Shown: one piece after another, positions 6,166 to 8,440 of the stretch
Position numbering within the stretch: the first letter of the stretch is position 1
Layout of the letters: each line of letters opens with the position of its first letter
Assembly: GCA_009923795.1 (NCBI GenBank)
Contig: RFSU01000100.1
Span: 1-8,440, forward strand
Direction: 5' to 3'
Length of the DNA: 8,440 nt
From: Sphingomonadaceae bacterium
GTDB taxonomy: Bacteria > Pseudomonadota > Alphaproteobacteria > Sphingomonadales > Sphingomonadaceae
Position numbers and translations under genes: made by a program
The notes under the pieces: model-generated
The model's input: the letters and a program-made list of their open reading frames with translations, nothing else
Told to the model about the DNA's origin: nothing
Databases searched by the model: none

Positions 6166-7568
6166 CCGCGCGCCTTTTGCATGGCATCGGCAAGGCCTGC
6201 GGCCCATTTGGTGATGTCGCCTGCCCCCAGACACATGACCATATCATCCGGGCGCGCTTGAGCTGCCAGAACACGGGCCAGATCCGCTGCATCCTGAACG
6301 ACGGCGGCCGAATGATGGCCGCGCTGCTTCAGATTGCTGACCAAGGCGGCAGCATCCACGCCTTCCATCGGGGCTTCTCCGGCCGCAAAAACCGGGGTCA
6401 CATACACAATATCGGCATCATTAAAGCAGGACGCGAATTCTTCCATCAAGCCACCAAGTCGGGAATAACGATGCGGCTGGCACACCGCGATTACCCGGCC
6501 CTTTGCGCCTTCGCGTGCCGCCGAGAGGACGGCTCGAATCTCAACCGGGTGGTGGCCATAATCATCAATTATGGTCACGCCATTCACCTCACCAACTTTG
6601 GTGAATCGCCGTTTGACGCCGCCAAATTTGGCAAAGCCGCGCTGAATGTCCGTATCCGACATGCCTATTTCGAGACCGACCGCAATGGCAGCGAGCGCAT
6701 TTTGAACATTGTGGCGGCCCGGCATGGGCAGCTCAATTCCTGCGATGGTGCGGGACGCGCCATCGCGCGCGCGGACAACCACGTCAAAACGATTGCCCCC
6801 GGGAACCGGCGTCACAGCATCACCCCGCACATCGGCTTGGGCCGAAAAGCCATAAGTCATAATTCGCCGATCGCGGATGCGCGGGATGATCGCCTGCACC
6901 TCGGCATGATCAAGGCAGAGGATGGCGAGACCATAAAAGGGCACATTTTCAATAAATTCGACAAAGGCCGCTTTGACCGCATCGAATGATCCGTAATGAT
7001 CCAAATGTTCTGGATCGATATTGGTCACAACCGCAATCGTGCCATCGAGACGCAGGAAGGAGCCGTCGCTCTCATCCGCCTCCACCACCATCCAGTCGCT
7101 GTCGCCCAGCCGGGCGTTAGACCCATAGCTGTTGATGATACCGCCATTGATGACCGTTGGGTCAATGCCCCCGGCATCCAGCATGGCCGCAATCATAGAG
7201 GTCGTTGTTGTCTTGCCGTGTGTTCCGGCGACCGCAACGGTGGATTTCAACCGCATCAATTCCGCCAGCATTTCCGCCCGGCGAACAATGGGAATGCGCC
7301 GTTCCAGCGCCGCTTCCACCTCTGGGTTGCCGCGCTTGACCGCTGTGGAGGTCACAATAACGGCGGCATCGCCAATATTTTCTGCTGCATGGCCAATGGT
7401 GACGCGAATACCCTTGGCCCGCAGGCCTTCCACAACATAGCCCTCGGCAATGTCAGAGCCTTGAACATCATAGCCAAGATTGTGCATCACCTCGGCAATG
7501 CCGGACATGCCAATGCCACCAATGCCGATGAAATGGATTGTCCCGATACTGGTTGGAACCGCCTTCAT
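6162..7568 (-). CDS. murC: UDP-N-acetylmuramate--L-alanine ligase
   Basis: MurC is the first Mur ligase. It uses ATP to attach L-alanine to UDP-MurNAc in the cytoplasm. The product is 468 residues, the typical size. A Rossmann-like UDP-binding domain opens with IHFIGIGGIGMSGIAEV (11-27). The central ATPase domain has the P-loop GTHGKTTTT (115-123), EADESDGSF (163-171) and NIDPEHLDHYG (183-193), followed by GRHNVQNALAA (284-294). The C-terminal domain has DDYGHHPVEI (335-344) and the MurC-typical QPHRYSR (364-370). The ATG overlaps the murG stop as ATGA, and a GGGGCAGGGG run lies just upstream as a purine-rich ribosome-binding region. The gene is complete with no missing motif. Its stop overlaps the proposed TTG start of murB. 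Confidence 0.98.
   Translation of the reverse strand: MKAVPTSIGTIHFIGIGGIGMSGIAEVMHNLGYDVQGSDIAEGYVVEGLRAKGIRVTIGHAAENIGDAAVIVTSTAVKRGNPEVEAALERRIPIVRRAEMLAELMRLKSTVAVAGTHGKTTTTSMIAAMLDAGGIDPTVINGGIINSYGSNARLGDSDWMVVEADESDGSFLRLDGTIAVVTNIDPEHLDHYGSFDAVKAAFVEFIENVPFYGLAILCLDHAEVQAIIPRIRDRRIMTYGFSAQADVRGDAVTPVPGGNRFDVVVRARDGASRTIAGIELPMPGRHNVQNALAAIAVGLEIGMSDTDIQRGFAKFGGVKRRFTKVGEVNGVTIIDDYGHHPVEIRAVLSAAREGAKGRVIAVCQPHRYSRLGGLMEEFASCFNDADIVYVTPVFAAGEAPMEGVDAAALVSNLKQRGHHSAAVVQDAADLARVLAAQARPDDMVMCLGAGDITKWAAGLADAMQKARG
6173..6178 (-). promoter_or_regulatory. Ribosome-binding site deciding the murB start
   Basis: On the minus strand this reads AAAAGG, seven bases before the TTG at 6165 and inside the last codons of murC. 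It is moderate in strength but correctly spaced, and supports a TTG start over the upstream ATGs. Confidence 0.4.
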
Positions 7569-8440
7569 GCCCCTGCCCCTGCAAGCTTAAATTCTTTTGA
7601 AATGCCGACCATTTGCGGGGCCACCGGACGATCCAGCGCCTCAACCAGATCCGCCAAATCCCCTGTCGCATTGGGCCGACCAATGCTGCGCGCACGCCCT
7701 GCGGCGTCCATCAGCCTCGCTTCGTTCAGGCCAATTTGATCAATCGCCTGTGCGAGCCGGTCTGGCGTAAAGTCCGATTGGACCAGCGCGCACGCGCCGC
7801 CCGCCTCAACCATTTCCTGCACATTGGCTCTCTGGTGATCATCCGTCGCACTGGGCAGGGGAATGAGGATGGCAGGCCTGCCGGCGCAGCTTAGCTCTGC
7901 AATGGTGGAGGCCCCCGCACGGCCAATCACCAAATGGGCCTTGGCCAAGAGATCGGGGATATTTTCAAAATAAGTCGCAAGATCTGCGCGAATGCCTAAA
8001 TCTGAATAGCGTGCCCGCACCCGATCCACATCTTCTGCGCGGCATTGCTGCGTGACATGAAGGCGCGATGACGGGATGGACAAGCGGGCAAGGCCATCGG
8101 GCACAACATCGGATAAGATCGTCGCACCCTGGCTGCCACCAATCACCAGAATGCGGAGCTGCTCTTTCGCACCAAGCGCCGGGAAAGGCTGATCCCGAAG
8201 CGCCAGCACCTCATCGCGCACCGGGTTGCCGACCAAATGGGTTTTGCCAAGATATCCAACCGGCAAACGCTTCATCTTTGGATAGGCAACGGCGATGGCA
8301 TCGACAAAGCCCGCGACCATGCGGTTCACGCGGCCGAGCACGGCATTTTGTTCATGCACCGCAGATTTCACGCCCGCCGATTTTGCGGCAAGCAAGGCGG
8401 GAAAGGCCGGATAGCCGCCAAAGCCGATAACAGCGGCGGG
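7565..8440 (-). CDS. murG: Lipid II synthase MurG (undecaprenyl-PP-MurNAc-pentapeptide GlcNAc transferase), N-terminus beyond the window
   Basis: MurG is a GT-B glycosyltransferase at the inner face of the membrane that adds GlcNAc to lipid I, making lipid II. The visible 291 residues run in frame to the window edge, and about 90 N-terminal residues (first glycine-rich loop and lipid-facing surface) are missing. Visible motifs are GFGGYP at 6-11, HEQNAVLGRVNR (29-40), the inter-domain LVGNPVR (69-75), and the C-domain glycine loop LVIGGSQGA (98-106). The nucleotide-sugar site reads RAGASTIAELSCAGRPAI (174-191), with PLPSATDDHQRANV (195-207) after it. All match the family. The last 20 residues are weakly conserved. 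The stop overlaps murC by four bases, so the two are probably translationally coupled. FtsW and murD would be the expected genes further upstream, outside this window. Confidence 0.97.
   Translation of the reverse strand, partial: PAAVIGFGGYPAFPALLAAKSAGVKSAVHEQNAVLGRVNRMVAGFVDAIAVAYPKMKRLPVGYLGKTHLVGNPVRDEVLALRDQPFPALGAKEQLRILVIGGSQGATILSDVVPDGLARLSIPSSRLHVTQQCRAEDVDRVRARYSDLGIRADLATYFENIPDLLAKAHLVIGRAGASTIAELSCAGRPAILIPLPSATDDHQRANVQEMVEAGGACALVQSDFTPDRLAQAIDQIGLNEARLMDAAGRARSIGRPNATGDLADLVEALDRPVAPQMVGISKEFKLAGAGA

Noticed and set aside
6102..7739. Plus-strand open frames of 295 and 247 codons opposite murC and the murG end
   Set aside because: Both are antisense to well-supported Mur genes and have no recognisable motif or convincing start signal.
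1..8440. Mobile elements, CRISPR arrays, tRNA or rRNA genes, and an undescribed multi-gene system
   Set aside because: I looked on both strands and found no transposase, spaced repeat array, RNA gene signature or unknown gene cluster. Nearly all the sequence is accounted for by known dcw genes.

Overview
This window is a stretch of the division and cell wall (dcw) cluster of an alphaproteobacterium, most likely a member of Sphingomonadales. That placement rests on the gene order, the long acidic FtsZ with an alphaproteobacterial-type tail (DIPRFLNRQNN), a moderately high GC content judged by eye, and the wording of the Mur, Ddl and Fts proteins. It was made by recognition and not by a database search. 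Every gene that I accept lies on the minus strand, so transcription runs from right to left.

In transcription order the genes are: murG (8440 to 7565, N-terminus outside the window), murC (7568 to 6162), murB (6165 to 5266, proposed TTG start), ddl (5269 to 4346), ftsQ (4346 to 3390), ftsA (3376 to 2117), ftsZ (1963 to 446), and the start of an exported tetratricopeptide-repeat protein (336 to 1, C-terminus outside the window). The first five genes are packed stop-on-start: ATGA at murG/murC, TTGA at murC/murB, ATGA at murB/ddl and TAATG at ddl/ftsQ. A gap of 13 bases separates ftsQ from ftsA. The one sizeable internal gap is the 153 bases before ftsZ, and a 109-base gap follows ftsZ. No stretch over 300 bases lacks a gene.

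The genes form one pathway. MurG, MurC and MurB act in peptidoglycan precursor synthesis (lipid II formation, UDP-MurNAc-L-Ala, UDP-MurNAc), and Ddl supplies D-Ala-D-Ala. FtsQ is the periplasmic scaffold of the divisome, FtsA is the membrane anchor of the Z-ring, and FtsZ is the ring itself. The close packing suggests translational coupling and fixed stoichiometry for the mur-ddl-ftsQ part. The longer leader before ftsZ suggests that ftsZ has extra control of its own.

I see no mobile element, CRISPR array, tRNA, rRNA or undescribed multi-gene system. The points worth a second look are small: a perfect 9-base tandem repeat, a GANTC site and an 11-base palindrome in the ftsZ leader; a likely TTG start for murB; a Glu in place of the usual Asp in an FtsA nucleotide-binding motif; a 112-residue stretch of the FtsZ linker with 31 acidic and no basic residues; and an exported TPR protein directly after ftsZ.
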